The notes: generated by a model not told the origin, from the letters alone. Numbered from the stretch's first letter, positions 1-9,813 are shown. The stretch: 64,000 nucleotides of DNA from Microbulbifer sp. Q7 (GCF_001639145.1 NZ_LROY01000002.1:1830501-1894500), one strand, 5' to 3'. Numbers and translations: made by a program.

Positions 1-457
1 CCAGTGCTTCGATCATTACCCGATCGGGCTTACCACCCAGGCTGTACAGGCCGCTGTGGATATTGCTTACATGGCGCTGGATATCCAGCGCGGTCACCTT
101 GTTGCCGGAGGGTTTGACGTAGTCTTCACCGTCACGCCCCACAATCACCAGAATGCCTTTGCCACCGGAGCCCCGCGCCGGCTTGATCACAAACTTATCC
201 AGTGGCCCGATGACGTCCATCACCCGCTTACGGCTGGGCTGGGTTTCAAAGGCAGCGATAAGCTCCGGAACCGGGATGCGATAGCGCTTGGCCTGGCGCT
301 TGGTATTGAGCTTGTCGTCAACAATGGGGTATTTGTCGCGGTCGTTGTAGCGCGCGATGTAATGCACATTGCGCGCGTTCATCCCGAGCACCCCCAGCCG
401 CCTCAGCGCGAAGGGCGAGACCAGTCCACCGCGGAAAAAAGACGGAAGCTGGATCAT
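1..457 (-). CDS. RimK-like alpha-L-glutamate ligase-like ATP-grasp protein (3' part outside window)
   Basis: The reverse strand opens with ATG at 457-455 and stays open to the window edge, giving about 152 residues. They begin MIQLPSFFRGG and contain NDRDKYPIVDDKLNTK, then DKFVIKPARGSGGKGI, a lysine followed by a Gly-rich loop as in ATP-grasp enzymes. Proteins of this type are annotated as alpha-L-glutamate ligase-like (RimK-related) and would join an amino acid to a peptide or protein using ATP; the acceptor is unknown. The start overlaps the stop of the upstream membrane gene by one base (TGATG), so translation is probably coupled. Together with the two genes upstream it forms a recurring gammaproteobacterial trio. 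The C-terminal catalytic half is not visible. Confidence 0.85.
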   Translation of the reverse strand, partial: MIQLPSFFRGGLVSPFALRRLGVLGMNARNVHYIARYNDRDKYPIVDDKLNTKRQAKRYRIPVPELIAAFETQPSRKRVMDVIGPLDKFVIKPARGSGGKGILVIVGRDGEDYVKPSGNKVTALDIQRHVSNIHSGLYSLGGKPDRVMIEAL

Positions 458-1989
458 CAGCGCACCAGCTGGCGGAATCGCGCCAGTTCACCAACGCGGT
501 AACCGGTGTAGTTACCGACAATCATGATGAAGCCCAGCAGGACCAGCAGCAGTTCGGGGAAATTGAACGTCCAGTGCTCGATGTAGCGGTTGGTCATCAC
601 CCACCAGGCAATAACCGCCACCAGCAAACTGCCACCGGCCTGGATGACCACTTCGTAGGGGCCATCTTCCTCCCACACAATGGACATGCGCTCGATGGTC
701 CAGGCCAGAATGATCATCGGGAAGAAGGTCACCGTCAGGGCCTGCTCGATACCAAGCTTGTAGCTCACCACGCTGATGGCCCCCATCAGGATCACCACCG
801 TGACCACCACGGCGGCGATCCTCGCCACAAGGAGCAAGTTAAGCCGACTTAAATAGAAGCGAATCCACAACCCCAGAATCAGGATCAGTACAAAAATGGC
901 GAGGCCAGTGAGCAGCTGGGTTTCGATAAACGCAATGGCCAGCAGCACCGGCATAAAGGTGCCCGAGGTGCGCAGGCCCACAAACACCCTCAGCAACACC
1001 ACCACCAGAGCGCCAACCGGCACCAGCAGAATCAGCTTGAAAATGCTCTGCTGCTCAATCGGCAGACTGTAGATTGAAAAATCCACCAGGGCTTCTTTTT
1101 CCTGGCTGGTGCTCAACATGGCCACGTCGCGGGCCGGCACATCATTGGAAATAACCGAGAAGGTTACGCCGGAATTGCGTCCACCCTCGACGTCCAGCAG
1201 GCTCTTGCCACCGCGCTGCCAGATGAAAAAGTTTTTCGGCACGCCGGGCGACGCGCTCAGCGGTTCGAACACCACCCACCGTTTGCCATCGTAGATCTCC
1301 AGCAGGTCTTCCGGATCCAGCCGACGGCGATCATCTTCCAGATACAGGCCGCGGATCCGGTGCGCAGGAATGTCCGCGGCCGCCAGCACCAGCAGTGCCA
1401 CATCGACATAGGAGCGCCCCTTGTAGTAGCCGAAGATCAGGTTGCGGTCCTGATTGCGATTATCGGCCAATGCCACGAGCAGCTCGGAAGTAAAAGTGCG
1501 GGTATCGGAAGACCGCTCCCGGGCCGTTCCCACCAGCGAAAAGATGGCCTGGCGCACCGCCTCCTGCTCGCGGGCACCGAGCATGGGTTTTACCACCTGG
1601 GTACTGAGATCCAGCGGCTGCTCAAGCGCCGCACCAGGGGTCTGGTGCACATCGAGCTGGTAGAACAGCGACTGTACGCCACTGGCCTGGCGTTTGGCCC
1701 AGACTGCGCGGTACTCGTCGTCTTCACGGATGACGTTGAAACCGTAGCCGGAAGAGCTGAAGGTTTCCCCCAGCACCTCCATGTTGCGCTGCTCCCTTGG
1801 CAGGGTCAGCGCGGCCTTGGCAGGCCCGCCATCGGCGGTGAAACGCACCTTGGCCTCAATGGTCCAGACGGTGCGGTATTCGCCCGGCAGCAGCGGGAAG
1901 CCCAGTTCGACGTTTTTATAGATGGTGAGGCCGGCGCCCATCAGTGCAAGCAGCGCGGCGAGAATATAGACCTGAGCCCGTGGCGACAT
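457..1989 (-). CDS. Inactive transglutaminase-like protein with seven-helix membrane domain
   Basis: A 510-residue protein with one N-terminal membrane anchor (about residues 7-25), then a transglutaminase-like periplasmic domain (about 130-260) and a C-terminal block of about seven hydrophobic helices from residue 320. This is the layout of the UUP1-type inactive transglutaminase fused to a 7TM domain. The transglutaminase part includes YYKGRSYVDVALLVLAAADI, where the catalytic Cys of active enzymes is replaced, so it is probably a binding domain. It lies between the retropepsin-like lipoprotein and the ATP-grasp gene, and the three products probably act in one envelope process. The biochemical role is not known from sequence. 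Confidence 0.87.
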   Translation of the reverse strand: MSPRAQVYILAALLALMGAGLTIYKNVELGFPLLPGEYRTVWTIEAKVRFTADGGPAKAALTLPREQRNMEVLGETFSSSGYGFNVIREDDEYRAVWAKRQASGVQSLFYQLDVHQTPGAALEQPLDLSTQVVKPMLGAREQEAVRQAIFSLVGTARERSSDTRTFTSELLVALADNRNQDRNLIFGYYKGRSYVDVALLVLAAADIPAHRIRGLYLEDDRRRLDPEDLLEIYDGKRWVVFEPLSASPGVPKNFFIWQRGGKSLLDVEGGRNSGVTFSVISNDVPARDVAMLSTSQEKEALVDFSIYSLPIEQQSIFKLILLVPVGALVVVLLRVFVGLRTSGTFMPVLLAIAFIETQLLTGLAIFVLILILGLWIRFYLSRLNLLLVARIAAVVVTVVILMGAISVVSYKLGIEQALTVTFFPMIILAWTIERMSIVWEEDGPYEVVIQAGGSLLVAVIAWWVMTNRYIEHWTFNFPELLLVLLGFIMIVGNYTGYRVGELARFRQLVR

Positions 1990-2095
1990 TCGCCATTCCC
2001 CAATTAATGATTGTTTGCAGCTTATGGCTGCTTATTTTTGCCTGTTACCGACCGTCCTGCCAGCGACGGGCCCACACTTTCAGGTATACGAGGGA

Positions 2096-2779
2096 TTATT
2101 TGCTGAAGGAAGGGAGCCTTGGTGTAGTTTGCACCTGCTTGCGGCTCACATCGACCACCGCGGCATCTTTCAGGAAGTTGCGCCCGACCAGCAGCGGGAA
2201 CTCAAACTCACTGCGCTCGACCAGGTTCACCTCCACCATATGGGTGACTTCACCCACCGTGAGGCTCATGGTGACCACCGGCCGGCGCTGGCGGTCAAAC
2301 CCCGGGCGCGCCACGCGCACGTGGCGCTTGATCGGCAATTCTATTTTCTTCGGCGCCGCATCACTGCCATCGGACAGTTTAAAGCGTACCCAATTGCTGC
2401 CGTCTCGTTCGAAGGGGGTCAACTCCAGCACACTGAGCGAGCTGGTGGCAGCACCGGTGTCGACCAGGGAGCGCAGGCGTACACCGCCCGGCTCAATGGT
2501 GAAAAACTCTTCCGAGCCCAGTACCAGCTTGTCTTTGGCGACAGGCACCTCCACAACTTTCTCGTAGTTGCGCTCGATCACCCGCTCCACCACTTTGATT
2601 TCCGGCTCTGCGCAGACGACGGTTTCCACCGGCGGGCACTGGGCCGGGTCCAGTGGCGTTTCCGCCACAGGCGGGGCGGGCTCGACAGTGGCCCCCGAGT
2701 TTCCAGAGGGCAGCAGGCTCTCACAACCGGCCAGCAGCTGCATGGCGAGCAACAGAGAAATTGAAGGCAAAAACCGCAT
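2096..2779 (-). CDS. Retropepsin-like aspartic protease lipoprotein (RimK/LysX Zn-protease family)
   Basis: A 227-residue protein with a lipoprotein signal (MRFLPSISLLLAMQLLAGC; acylated Cys near residue 19). The C-terminal half, from about residue 90, has RLRSLVDTGAATSSL, the aspartic DTGA motif of retropepsin-like enzymes, and LLVGRNFLKDAAVVDVSRK, typical of the family Pfam calls putative ATP-dependent zinc protease. No zinc site is evident, so the retropepsin reading is preferred. The middle segment is Pro-rich and may be a linker. It is the first gene of the trio with the 7TM transglutaminase-like and ATP-grasp genes. Orthologous operons in pseudomonads have been tied to osmotic stress tolerance; that link comes from family knowledge, not this sequence. 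Confidence 0.85.
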   Translation of the reverse strand: MRFLPSISLLLAMQLLAGCESLLPSGNSGATVEPAPPVAETPLDPAQCPPVETVVCAEPEIKVVERVIERNYEKVVEVPVAKDKLVLGSEEFFTIEPGGVRLRSLVDTGAATSSLSVLELTPFERDGSNWVRFKLSDGSDAAPKKIELPIKRHVRVARPGFDRQRRPVVTMSLTVGEVTHMVEVNLVERSEFEFPLLVGRNFLKDAAVVDVSRKQVQTTPRLPSFSK

Positions 2780-3061
2780 CTGTTTATTACTACCTTAAGG
2801 GCGGGAGACCGACCCCTTGTGTGCTGTTTTTAAGTAATCCTGGCGGTATCAAATTCGGGCTGTCCCTGTCACCCGATTTTTGCAAACCCCGGATGTTACC
2901 TTATCCGGAAAGCAACTGCACCGGGCCCCAGCGACGGGGGCTGGGCAGCGCCAGAGGGGGCACATTGGATGACACCCGATTATTCACTGGACCGCATGGT
3001 ACCAACTAGTCACAACGAATCAAGCGACAGGCGCGTATCGCCCGCGCCCACCCCCCATTTC

Positions 3062-3388
3062 CTACCCGCGCTCCAGGCGCTCGTCGAGCTCGGTCAATTT
3101 GCGCGTCAACCCGACCACCAGCAAAGGACTTCCACGGAAATACTCTTCTGCCATGGGCGCGATGCCGCACTTCTGCGGCAATGGGTGCTCCAGCTCCACC
3201 ATCTGGCTCATGCGCGGCAGGAACACGAACTGCAGCCACTGGGGCAGGGTCAGGGTGTCCACACAAAACGGCTGGGTGCTCGCCAGCGCCTCCGGCGCCG
3301 GCGGTTCTGCCTCCCACAACTCAAGACTGCGCAGCTCGGCCTCCAGCTCCAGCAGGAGGGTGGCGATATCCGGGTAAATCGACTTCAT
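3062..3388 (-). CDS. YqcC family protein (DUF446)
   Basis: A protein of about 108 residues starting MKSIYPDIATLLLELEAELR. It has the family's Trp-rich central part (LPQWLQFVFLPRM) and the PLPQKCGIAPMAEEYF segment that marks YqcC/DUF446 proteins. The open frame extends further upstream, but that part overlaps the end of dinG and does not match the family, so the ATG at 3386-3388 was chosen. It is soluble and mainly helical, and its function is unknown. It follows dinG by about 30 bases in the same direction and may be cotranscribed. In E. coli the homologue neighbours truC, which is not present here. Confidence 0.85.
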   Translation of the reverse strand: MKSIYPDIATLLLELEAELRSLELWEAEPPAPEALASTQPFCVDTLTLPQWLQFVFLPRMSQMVELEHPLPQKCGIAPMAEEYFRGSPLLVVGLTRKLTELDERLERG

Positions 3389-3417
3389 AAGGATCCAGAC
3401 AATAGACGGCTTGATGT

Positions 3418-5592
3418 TCAGTTGATCACGCGCCGGAATGGCGGCAAGGAATCGAGCATGGCGCGGCCATAGCGCTTGGTGACAATCCGCCGGTCCAGCA
3501 GCGTAATGACCCCGCTGTCCTGCTCCGTGCGCAGCAGGCGGCCACAGGCCTGCACCAGTTTCAGCGCCGCATCGGGCACCGTTATCTGCATAAAAGCGTT
3601 GCCCCCCTTGGCCTCGATCCACTCGGCCAGTGCCGCTTCGATGGGATCATCCGGCACCGCAAAGGGTAATTTGGCGATAATCACATGGCGACAGTAATCG
3701 CCGGGCAGGTCCAGCCCCTCGGCAAAGCTGGCCAGGCCGAACAGCACGCTGTGACCGCCGCTATCCACACTTTTCTTGTGACTGTCCAGCAGCTGCTGGC
3801 GGGATTGCTGCCCCTGCATCAAAATCCGGTTGCGCCAGGTCCCCGGCAGTGATTCGTACACGGTTTCCATCTGCCGGCGCGATGCGAACAGCACCAGGGC
3901 CCCACCGCTGCCGCCACCGGCACCTTCGTCACTCAACAAACCGGGCAGCGCTTCAATCACCGCGTCGGTATGCAGGTCCGCGTTATTCGCTTCCACCGCA
4001 TCTTTCGGCACCCGCAGCTCTGCGCGGGAAAAGTCGAACGGGCTGGGCACGACTTCGTAACTGGCATTATCCGGGGTGCCGGCACGCAACTTGAGGCGGT
4101 CGAAGCGCCCCAGAGCGGTCAGCGTAGCGGAGGTCAGCACGGCGCCGTAGCAGCGCCGCCACAGGCTGTATTCGAGGGTCTTGCCCGCCAAGATCGGTGA
4201 ACTGCATACCTCGAAATCAAACGAGCCACCCCAGTCCACCAGTGTGACCCAGCGCGCCTGGGGCACACTGCCCTCATCTGCGCGGGAGTAATTGGCCCAC
4301 AGTTCCAGATTTGCCTCGGCACGGCCGTGCCAACCGCCCAACACCGGATACCAGCGCTCCAGATCCACAATCGGCACCGGGCTATGAGCATCTTCCATCA
4401 TACGCTGGGCCACCTGCACCATTTTGCCCAGCAACGCTTCCATCTCATCGAAGTCTTCCCGCAGCTGGTCTGCCAGCTGCATCAGGGATTCCGGCACCAC
4501 GCCGCCTTCAAAACGGTGGCGTGCACTGCGCCCGGGGCCGGAGCCGCCGCCGCGGCGGTCTTCATCGAATTCACACAGGTCTTCCAGCAGTGGCCAGGCC
4601 ATCTCCAGCTTCTGCTTGGCCGACGTAAACAGCGCCGGTAGATCTTCACCGGCCCGGTCCAGCTCGCCACCGTCACCGATCTCGCCCAGCAACTGGCTCA
4701 GGTTCTTGTTGGCCTGATCCAGCCAGCCGGTGGTGGCGCCCACACGACTGTGGTGCGCAAAGTGATTCAGTGCCTTGTCCGGCAGGTGGTGCGCCTCGTC
4801 CAGTACATAAATGGAATCTTCCGGTGCCGGCAGGATCGCCCCGCCGCCGAGGGCAAGGTCTGCCAGCAGCAGATCGTGGTTGGCCACGATCACCCGGCTT
4901 TTCCCCAGGCTCTCGCGGGCACGGAAGAAACTGCAACTGCTGACATGGGGGCAGCGACGGCCGCTGCACTGGCGGTGATCGGTGGTCACGCGGCTCCAGT
5001 CTTCGCCCTCAATGGTGTCCTTCCAGTTATCGCGGTCGCCATCCCATTTGCCGGTGGAGAGCTGGTCGGCCATTTCCCGGTACAGCTTGACCCCCACCTC
5101 GTCCACCTGGGGCTTTTCGTCTTCGTACAGCGCCATGGAGGCACCCACGCCGCTGGAGGTCAGTTCGGTGAGAAGTTGATCGAGCTTGGACAGGCAGAGG
5201 TAGCGACCGCGCCCTTTGGCGAGGGCAACCTCGAATTTGAGCCCCGAGTGGCGAATCAGCTCGGGCAGGTCCTTGTTAATGATCTGTTCCTGCAGGGCAA
5301 CCGTGGCGGTGGAGACCACCAGGGTTTTATCGTGGGCGATGGCCATGGGAATGGCGGCGAGCAGATAGGAGACGGTTTTACCGGTACCGGTGCCCGCCTC
5401 TACCACACAGATGTGTTGCCCATCGGTCTTACCATGGTCGCGCTCGCCGGCGCCATTGCGCTCGATACCACCCAGGGAGCGGGCGATGGCGGCAATCATC
5501 AGCTTCTGACCGTAACGCGCTTTCAGTTCACGGCCATTGAGAAACTGGCGATAGGCGTTCTGTATGGATTCTTTGTCTTTTTCGTTGAGCAC
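3418..5592 (-). CDS. dinG: ATP-dependent DNA helicase DinG
   Basis: At 724 residues it is close to E. coli DinG (716). An XPD-like SF2 helicase is indicated by Walker A (EAGTGTGKT, about residue 65), the DEAHHL Walker B box (about 267), and a Cys cluster (CSGRRCPHVSSC, about 215-226) that would ligate the 4Fe-4S cluster. C-terminal helicase motifs include VLFGLASFAEGLDLPG and QACGRLLRTEQDSG. DinG unwinds 5'-tailed DNA, D-loops and R-loops and helps forks pass transcription complexes. The start MLNEKDKESIQNAYR gives the expected N-terminus. No clear LexA box was recognised upstream. Confidence 0.95.
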   Translation of the reverse strand: MLNEKDKESIQNAYRQFLNGRELKARYGQKLMIAAIARSLGGIERNGAGERDHGKTDGQHICVVEAGTGTGKTVSYLLAAIPMAIAHDKTLVVSTATVALQEQIINKDLPELIRHSGLKFEVALAKGRGRYLCLSKLDQLLTELTSSGVGASMALYEDEKPQVDEVGVKLYREMADQLSTGKWDGDRDNWKDTIEGEDWSRVTTDHRQCSGRRCPHVSSCSFFRARESLGKSRVIVANHDLLLADLALGGGAILPAPEDSIYVLDEAHHLPDKALNHFAHHSRVGATTGWLDQANKNLSQLLGEIGDGGELDRAGEDLPALFTSAKQKLEMAWPLLEDLCEFDEDRRGGGSGPGRSARHRFEGGVVPESLMQLADQLREDFDEMEALLGKMVQVAQRMMEDAHSPVPIVDLERWYPVLGGWHGRAEANLELWANYSRADEGSVPQARWVTLVDWGGSFDFEVCSSPILAGKTLEYSLWRRCYGAVLTSATLTALGRFDRLKLRAGTPDNASYEVVPSPFDFSRAELRVPKDAVEANNADLHTDAVIEALPGLLSDEGAGGGSGGALVLFASRRQMETVYESLPGTWRNRILMQGQQSRQQLLDSHKKSVDSGGHSVLFGLASFAEGLDLPGDYCRHVIIAKLPFAVPDDPIEAALAEWIEAKGGNAFMQITVPDAALKLVQACGRLLRTEQDSGVITLLDRRIVTKRYGRAMLDSLPPFRRVIN

Positions 5593-5722
5593 TGGGGACC
5601 GGCTGGCTTCGCTAAGGGTTAAATCAGCCGGGCATTATCCATGCTTGTTCAGGGTTTAGCCAACCCGGATACCGCAGATACCCCAGCACGCAATCAGCGG
5701 CCGGGCGGCCGCCGACGCGTGC

Positions 5723-6907
5723 TTACTGCTCGTAGGCCAGACGCGAGACCACCGGGTTGGCGTAACCCTGAATGGCTTTGTCCCGCCAGCGCTCGTCGAT
5801 CTTGGCCATACGGGCCTCGAACTGTTCGCGGATTTCCTGGTGCTCGTCCGGGTGCCAGGGCTTGGGTGGATAGCCTACCGGGAGGTTCGGGGCCTCCCCG
5901 TAGATCATCTGGTAGGCGATCAGGTTGGTGGGATGCAGCACATAGTTGCCGATAATCTGGCGGTCAATCTCATCGGCCAGCGCGCTGACATCGCTGAAAT
6001 CCTTCTCGATGGGTGTGCCGAAGGCCGCGTGAATGTGCCCCTTCTGGCCCACGACGCCCTTGGCGATGCTGCCCAGGTCCTCGTGTGCTTTCTTCTGGTA
6101 CTCATCCTGGTGTTCGGTGATATACAGCTCGCGCGCCTTGTGGCGGTCGCAGGGGTCCCACTCGTAGGAGATCGCCAACGGCACTATGTGCAGCTCGCGC
6201 CAAAAATCGGCAAACGGCTGTTCCTTGGGCTTGGCCATGCCAAACATGGCCGCCAGCGCAGGGTTGGTGCGATCGCGGCCATCTTTGGCACGACCGGCGC
6301 GCTGGGCAATCCACACGTGTTCGTTCTCGTTGACGATGGAGTGGTGGATATAGCGGGAAAGGGTGGTCGCTGCCGTCAGCTTTTCGCGGCGGCTGCCAGA
6401 GCTGCGCTTCACCACAAAACACTTGTTCAGCTTCATGATGTCGGTGGCAAACTGCTTGGACAGCAGGTTGTCGCCGATGGCGATGCGGGACGTCTCGTGC
6501 CCCTCCTTGTACATGGCGAGAATCGCCAGCGCCGGGTCCATGGCGATATCCCGGTGATTACTCACAAACAGGCAGGCCCGGTCTTTGGGCAGGGTATCCA
6601 GACCCGAGATGCTCAGGCCGCAACTGGTGCGGTCCACAGCCTTCTGCAGGTACTTGGCGATCACATCCTGCACGCCGCGCACATTGTGCGCGTTGCGGAA
6701 TTCGAAGCGCACGAGCTGGCGCACCAGCCACGCCAGTGGACGCTCCAGCTTGCTCGCCATGCCAGGCAACAGGAAGTGGGCCACCACCCGGGACATCTCC
6801 GGATCTTCTACCAGGCGGCGCAGCGCCGGGCGCACCTCATCGTCCCGGTACGGGCGGATCTCATCAAACTGACTCGTATCCAGATTTCTCACATTCATGG
6901 AATTCAA
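5723..6907 (-). CDS. PlsC-like 1-acyl-sn-glycerol-3-phosphate acyltransferase family protein
   Basis: A 394-residue protein with a PlsC-like acyltransferase core. FVSNHRDIAMDPALAI (about residues 117-132) is the His-Asp catalytic motif with one extra residue between His and the second Asp. There is no obvious membrane helix, and the C-terminus is rich in charged and aromatic residues. Such proteins transfer an acyl group to a glycerolipid acceptor on the inner face of the membrane; the exact acceptor cannot be read. It stands between dinG and the divergent nhaC-like gene. The spacing variant in the motif and the length (longer than the roughly 250 residues of PlsC) set it apart from the housekeeping PlsC. 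Confidence 0.8.
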   Translation of the reverse strand: MNSMNVRNLDTSQFDEIRPYRDDEVRPALRRLVEDPEMSRVVAHFLLPGMASKLERPLAWLVRQLVRFEFRNAHNVRGVQDVIAKYLQKAVDRTSCGLSISGLDTLPKDRACLFVSNHRDIAMDPALAILAMYKEGHETSRIAIGDNLLSKQFATDIMKLNKCFVVKRSSGSRREKLTAATTLSRYIHHSIVNENEHVWIAQRAGRAKDGRDRTNPALAAMFGMAKPKEQPFADFWRELHIVPLAISYEWDPCDRHKARELYITEHQDEYQKKAHEDLGSIAKGVVGQKGHIHAAFGTPIEKDFSDVSALADEIDRQIIGNYVLHPTNLIAYQMIYGEAPNLPVGYPPKPWHPDEHQEIREQFEARMAKIDERWRDKAIQGYANPVVSRLAYEQ

Positions 6908-7237
6908 TTACCTGCCAACTCCAGCGCGCCATCTCACTCAGCGGACGCCGCGCACTGGCGCTTTCTTATTGTGGCCCAGCCAGCAGCCAATAAAGGTGCG
7001 GCGGGCGAAACCGGCGCAGAACATACCGGATGCGCGGGCGAACTGCCAGTGCCGCGGCGGACTCTGCGGTTATCCGCGTCTGCAATCACCCCGCTTCCGG
7101 CCACTATGGACATATATCCGCCCCGCCCCGAGAATAGACTGCTTTGCGTCACACATAACAAGAAACTGAACGGCAGCCCCGCCACAAGCAGGGCAGCCCG
7201 ACTGAGGCCAGATTTAGGCCAGATATAGGAGAGCACC
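6908..7237. other. Divergent intergenic region (330 nt)
   Basis: This separates the minus-strand acyltransferase from the plus-strand antiporter and must hold promoters for both. A Shine-Dalgarno AGGAG lies just upstream of the TTG at 7238. No long palindrome, small gene or convincing sigma70 pair was found. Confidence 0.4.
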
Positions 7238-8752
7238 TTGAGCCAGACCAGTCCCGGCAATGCCAGTGAGTCCCAGCCGCAGGATTCGCAGTACTCGCAC
7301 CACACCCCCAGCCTGCTGGATGCACTGATCCCCCTGCTGATACTCATCGCCCTACTATCCCTCTCCGTCTACTTCTTCGGCGCCGACTCCTCCTACGGCC
7401 CCAACCAGATCGCGCTGCTGCTGTGCGCTGGGGTTGCCGCCCTGATGGGCATGAAGAACGGCTTTACCTGGAAAGAAATGGAAGGCGGCATGCTACACGG
7501 CATGAGCCTGGTGTTTGGTGCCATTTTGATTCTGCTGGCGGTGGGCGCACTGATCGGCAGCTGGATCCTCGCCGGCACCGTGCCTTCGATGATCTATTAC
7601 GGGGTGCAAATGCTGTCACCCCAGTGGTTCTACGCCGCCAGCTGTGTCATCTGCGCGATTGTCGGGCTCAGCATCGGCTCCAGCTGGACCACCGCCGGCA
7701 CCCTCGGTGTGGCACTGATGGGTATCGCGGCCGCGCTCGGCCTCAACCCCGCCATCACCGCTGGTGCGGTCATTTCCGGCGCCTACTTTGGTGACAAGTT
7801 GTCGCCCCTGTCCGACACCACCAACGTCGCGGCGGCGGTTACCTCCAACGACCTGTTCTTGCATATCCGCCACATGCTGTGGACCACCATCCCGGCATTC
7901 ACCATCGCACTGGTGATCTTCGCAGTCATCGGCCTCACCGCCAACACCGACCACGCCTCAGCGGATGATATTCAGAAGCTGCTCGGGTCCCTGCAGGAGG
8001 AGTTCAGTATTTCCATCATCAGCATGCTGCCGCTGGCACTGCTGCTGTTTATGGCGTGGAAAAAAATCCCTGCGTACCCCACGCTGATCATCGGCTCCCT
8101 GGTGGGCTGCCTGATTGCCATGATTTTCGAACCCAATGCCACCCGTCAGCTGGCGGGCGGCGAAGGCCCATTGAGCCTGTTGAAAGGCGCATGGCACAGC
8201 CTGTTTGACGGCTACAAGTCCACATCCAGCAACGAAGCCGTTGCCGCCCTGCTCTCCAAGGGGGGCATGAGCAGCATGCTGAACACTATCTGGCTGATCA
8301 TTTCCGCCATGGGCTTTGGTGGCGTGATGGAGCGCGCCGGCTTCCTGGAACGCATCGTTAACTGGGCGCTCTCCGGGGTGAAGACCGTGGGCGGCCTGAT
8401 CACCTCAACGGTTCTTACCTGTTTCGGCATGAACGCCGCGGCAGGCGACCAGTATATGGCGATCATCATTCCCGGCCGTATGTTCCGCGAAGCCTTTGAG
8501 AACAAGGGCCTGCACGGGCTGAATCTGTCGCGCACGCTGGAAGACTCCGGCACCATCACCTCGGTGCTCATTCCCTGGAATACCTGTGGTGCCTACATGA
8601 GCGCCACCCTGGGAATCGCCACATTTACCTATGCGCCCTTCGCACTGTTCAATATCATCTGCCCGCTGCTGGCCATCGCCTACGGCTGGTTGCACTTCAA
8701 GCAGATGCCGCTGGGCACCCAGCAACCCCTGCCGGACGCAGAAAAGGCCTAA
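7238..8752 (+). CDS. NhaC family Na+/H+ antiporter
   Basis: A 504-residue polytopic inner-membrane protein with about 11-12 hydrophobic segments. The NhaC family pattern is clear: GLSIGSSWTTAGTLG followed by GAVISGAYFGDKLSPLSDTT (about residues 145-190), and a mirrored stretch in the second half (TCFGMNAAAGDQYMAIIIPG). Members exchange Na+ for protons, or in some cases lactate/malate. The start is TTG at 7238 with SD AGGAG about 6 nt upstream, and no better ATG exists. The DUF3549 gene begins 8 nt after the stop, so the two are probably one operon. Substrate preference is inferred from family only. Confidence 0.87.
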   Translation: MSQTSPGNASESQPQDSQYSHHTPSLLDALIPLLILIALLSLSVYFFGADSSYGPNQIALLLCAGVAALMGMKNGFTWKEMEGGMLHGMSLVFGAILILLAVGALIGSWILAGTVPSMIYYGVQMLSPQWFYAASCVICAIVGLSIGSSWTTAGTLGVALMGIAAALGLNPAITAGAVISGAYFGDKLSPLSDTTNVAAAVTSNDLFLHIRHMLWTTIPAFTIALVIFAVIGLTANTDHASADDIQKLLGSLQEEFSISIISMLPLALLLFMAWKKIPAYPTLIIGSLVGCLIAMIFEPNATRQLAGGEGPLSLLKGAWHSLFDGYKSTSSNEAVAALLSKGGMSSMLNTIWLIISAMGFGGVMERAGFLERIVNWALSGVKTVGGLITSTVLTCFGMNAAAGDQYMAIIIPGRMFREAFENKGLHGLNLSRTLEDSGTITSVLIPWNTCGAYMSATLGIATFTYAPFALFNIICPLLAIAYGWLHFKQMPLGTQQPLPDAEKA

Positions 8753-8760
8753 CAATACCG

Positions 8761-9813
8761 ATGTCGAATACCCTCACCGATCTGATCTCCTCCGCAGCAT
8801 TTAACCTGCGGTGGTTTGATGTGGGCCGCCGGGTGCAGCCAGTCAGCCGGAAAGCTGCCGAGGCGTTCGAGGCAGGCGCCGCGCCCTGGCCACACCCGTA
8901 CCTGCGACAGGCCTGGTGCGGCCTGTTGCTGTGGCCAACAGATCCCACCGGCGGCGACCCGGTGGTGTGGTTCCTACAGTTACCGCTCGACGAGCAGGGC
9001 AAGCTCCTGCTGCCGATCCGCGACCGGTTTCTGAAGCAGCTGCACGGGGCGCTCTACCCCGAGGGAAACGGCAGTAACGGGCAACAGGGCCCGGGAAAAC
9101 ATCTACAGCAGGCGCTGGAGAACAGCGGGCTGATGTTTACCCCGGCGGCAGAAAAGCGCGCCGTGTTCCATGCCAAGGCCGCAAAACTGCTGCATCGCCC
9201 GGCCAGTGACCACTACCCGGCCGCGCGCGCCTACGCAAAAGACCCAGCCTCGTTTCCGTGGGACCAGCTGGCCCTGCAGGGCATGGCGGACCTCGCGGTG
9301 CGCTGGGAGGAAGAGCGAAACGCACTGGCGGCGAACCTGTCTCGTTTCGCCACGCCCGCGCTTGTCCCCCTGTGCCAGTGCCTGGAGAGCGAGGCAATTG
9401 ATCACAGGCTCGCGGAGCCACTGATTCACCGCGCACAACAGACCCTGGCAGACAGTGAGCCCGACCTGAATCTGGTCATCGGCGTAATCCGCGGCACATC
9501 CCACAGCGTTGCCAAGGGCATGCGCCAGCAATGGTTACTACAGGTGCTGCAGAGTGAGGCTGGGCGCCAGGGCGAGGTACTGGCCGCAATTGGCAGCCGC
9601 TGCTGTGACGATCTTCAGGTACCGGAGCTGGCCCAACTGTGGCTGGAAAACCTGAGCGACAGCCAGCCCCAGCAGACCTTTAACTTGCTGCTCACCGACC
9701 TGCTGTTTCTTCCACAATTGCGCAACATCCTGCTCGGCGTACTGAGAAACCCGGAACGTAAAGAGTGCGTGGCGCGCGCATTTGGTGAATTTCTGGCGCC
9801 CAGCGGAAATTGA
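8761..9813 (+). CDS. DUF3549 family protein
   Basis: A 350-residue soluble protein beginning MSNTLTDLISSAAFNLRWFD and containing the DVGRRVQPVSRKAAEAFEAG segment and DPVVWFLQLPLDEQGKL, characteristic of DUF3549. This is an uncharacterised family widespread in Gammaproteobacteria. No signal peptide, membrane segment or catalytic motif is visible, and the second half is helical and repeat-like. It is 8 nt downstream of the NhaC gene and probably cotranscribed. Nothing in the sequence suggests a mechanism. Confidence 0.8.
   Translation: MSNTLTDLISSAAFNLRWFDVGRRVQPVSRKAAEAFEAGAAPWPHPYLRQAWCGLLLWPTDPTGGDPVVWFLQLPLDEQGKLLLPIRDRFLKQLHGALYPEGNGSNGQQGPGKHLQQALENSGLMFTPAAEKRAVFHAKAAKLLHRPASDHYPAARAYAKDPASFPWDQLALQGMADLAVRWEEERNALAANLSRFATPALVPLCQCLESEAIDHRLAEPLIHRAQQTLADSEPDLNLVIGVIRGTSHSVAKGMRQQWLLQVLQSEAGRQGEVLAAIGSRCCDDLQVPELAQLWLENLSDSQPQQTFNLLLTDLLFLPQLRNILLGVLRNPERKECVARAFGEFLAPSGN

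Noticed and set aside
5840..7228. 462-codon plus-strand frame
   Set aside because: Antisense to the acyltransferase gene, which has recognisable motifs; low-complexity shadow.
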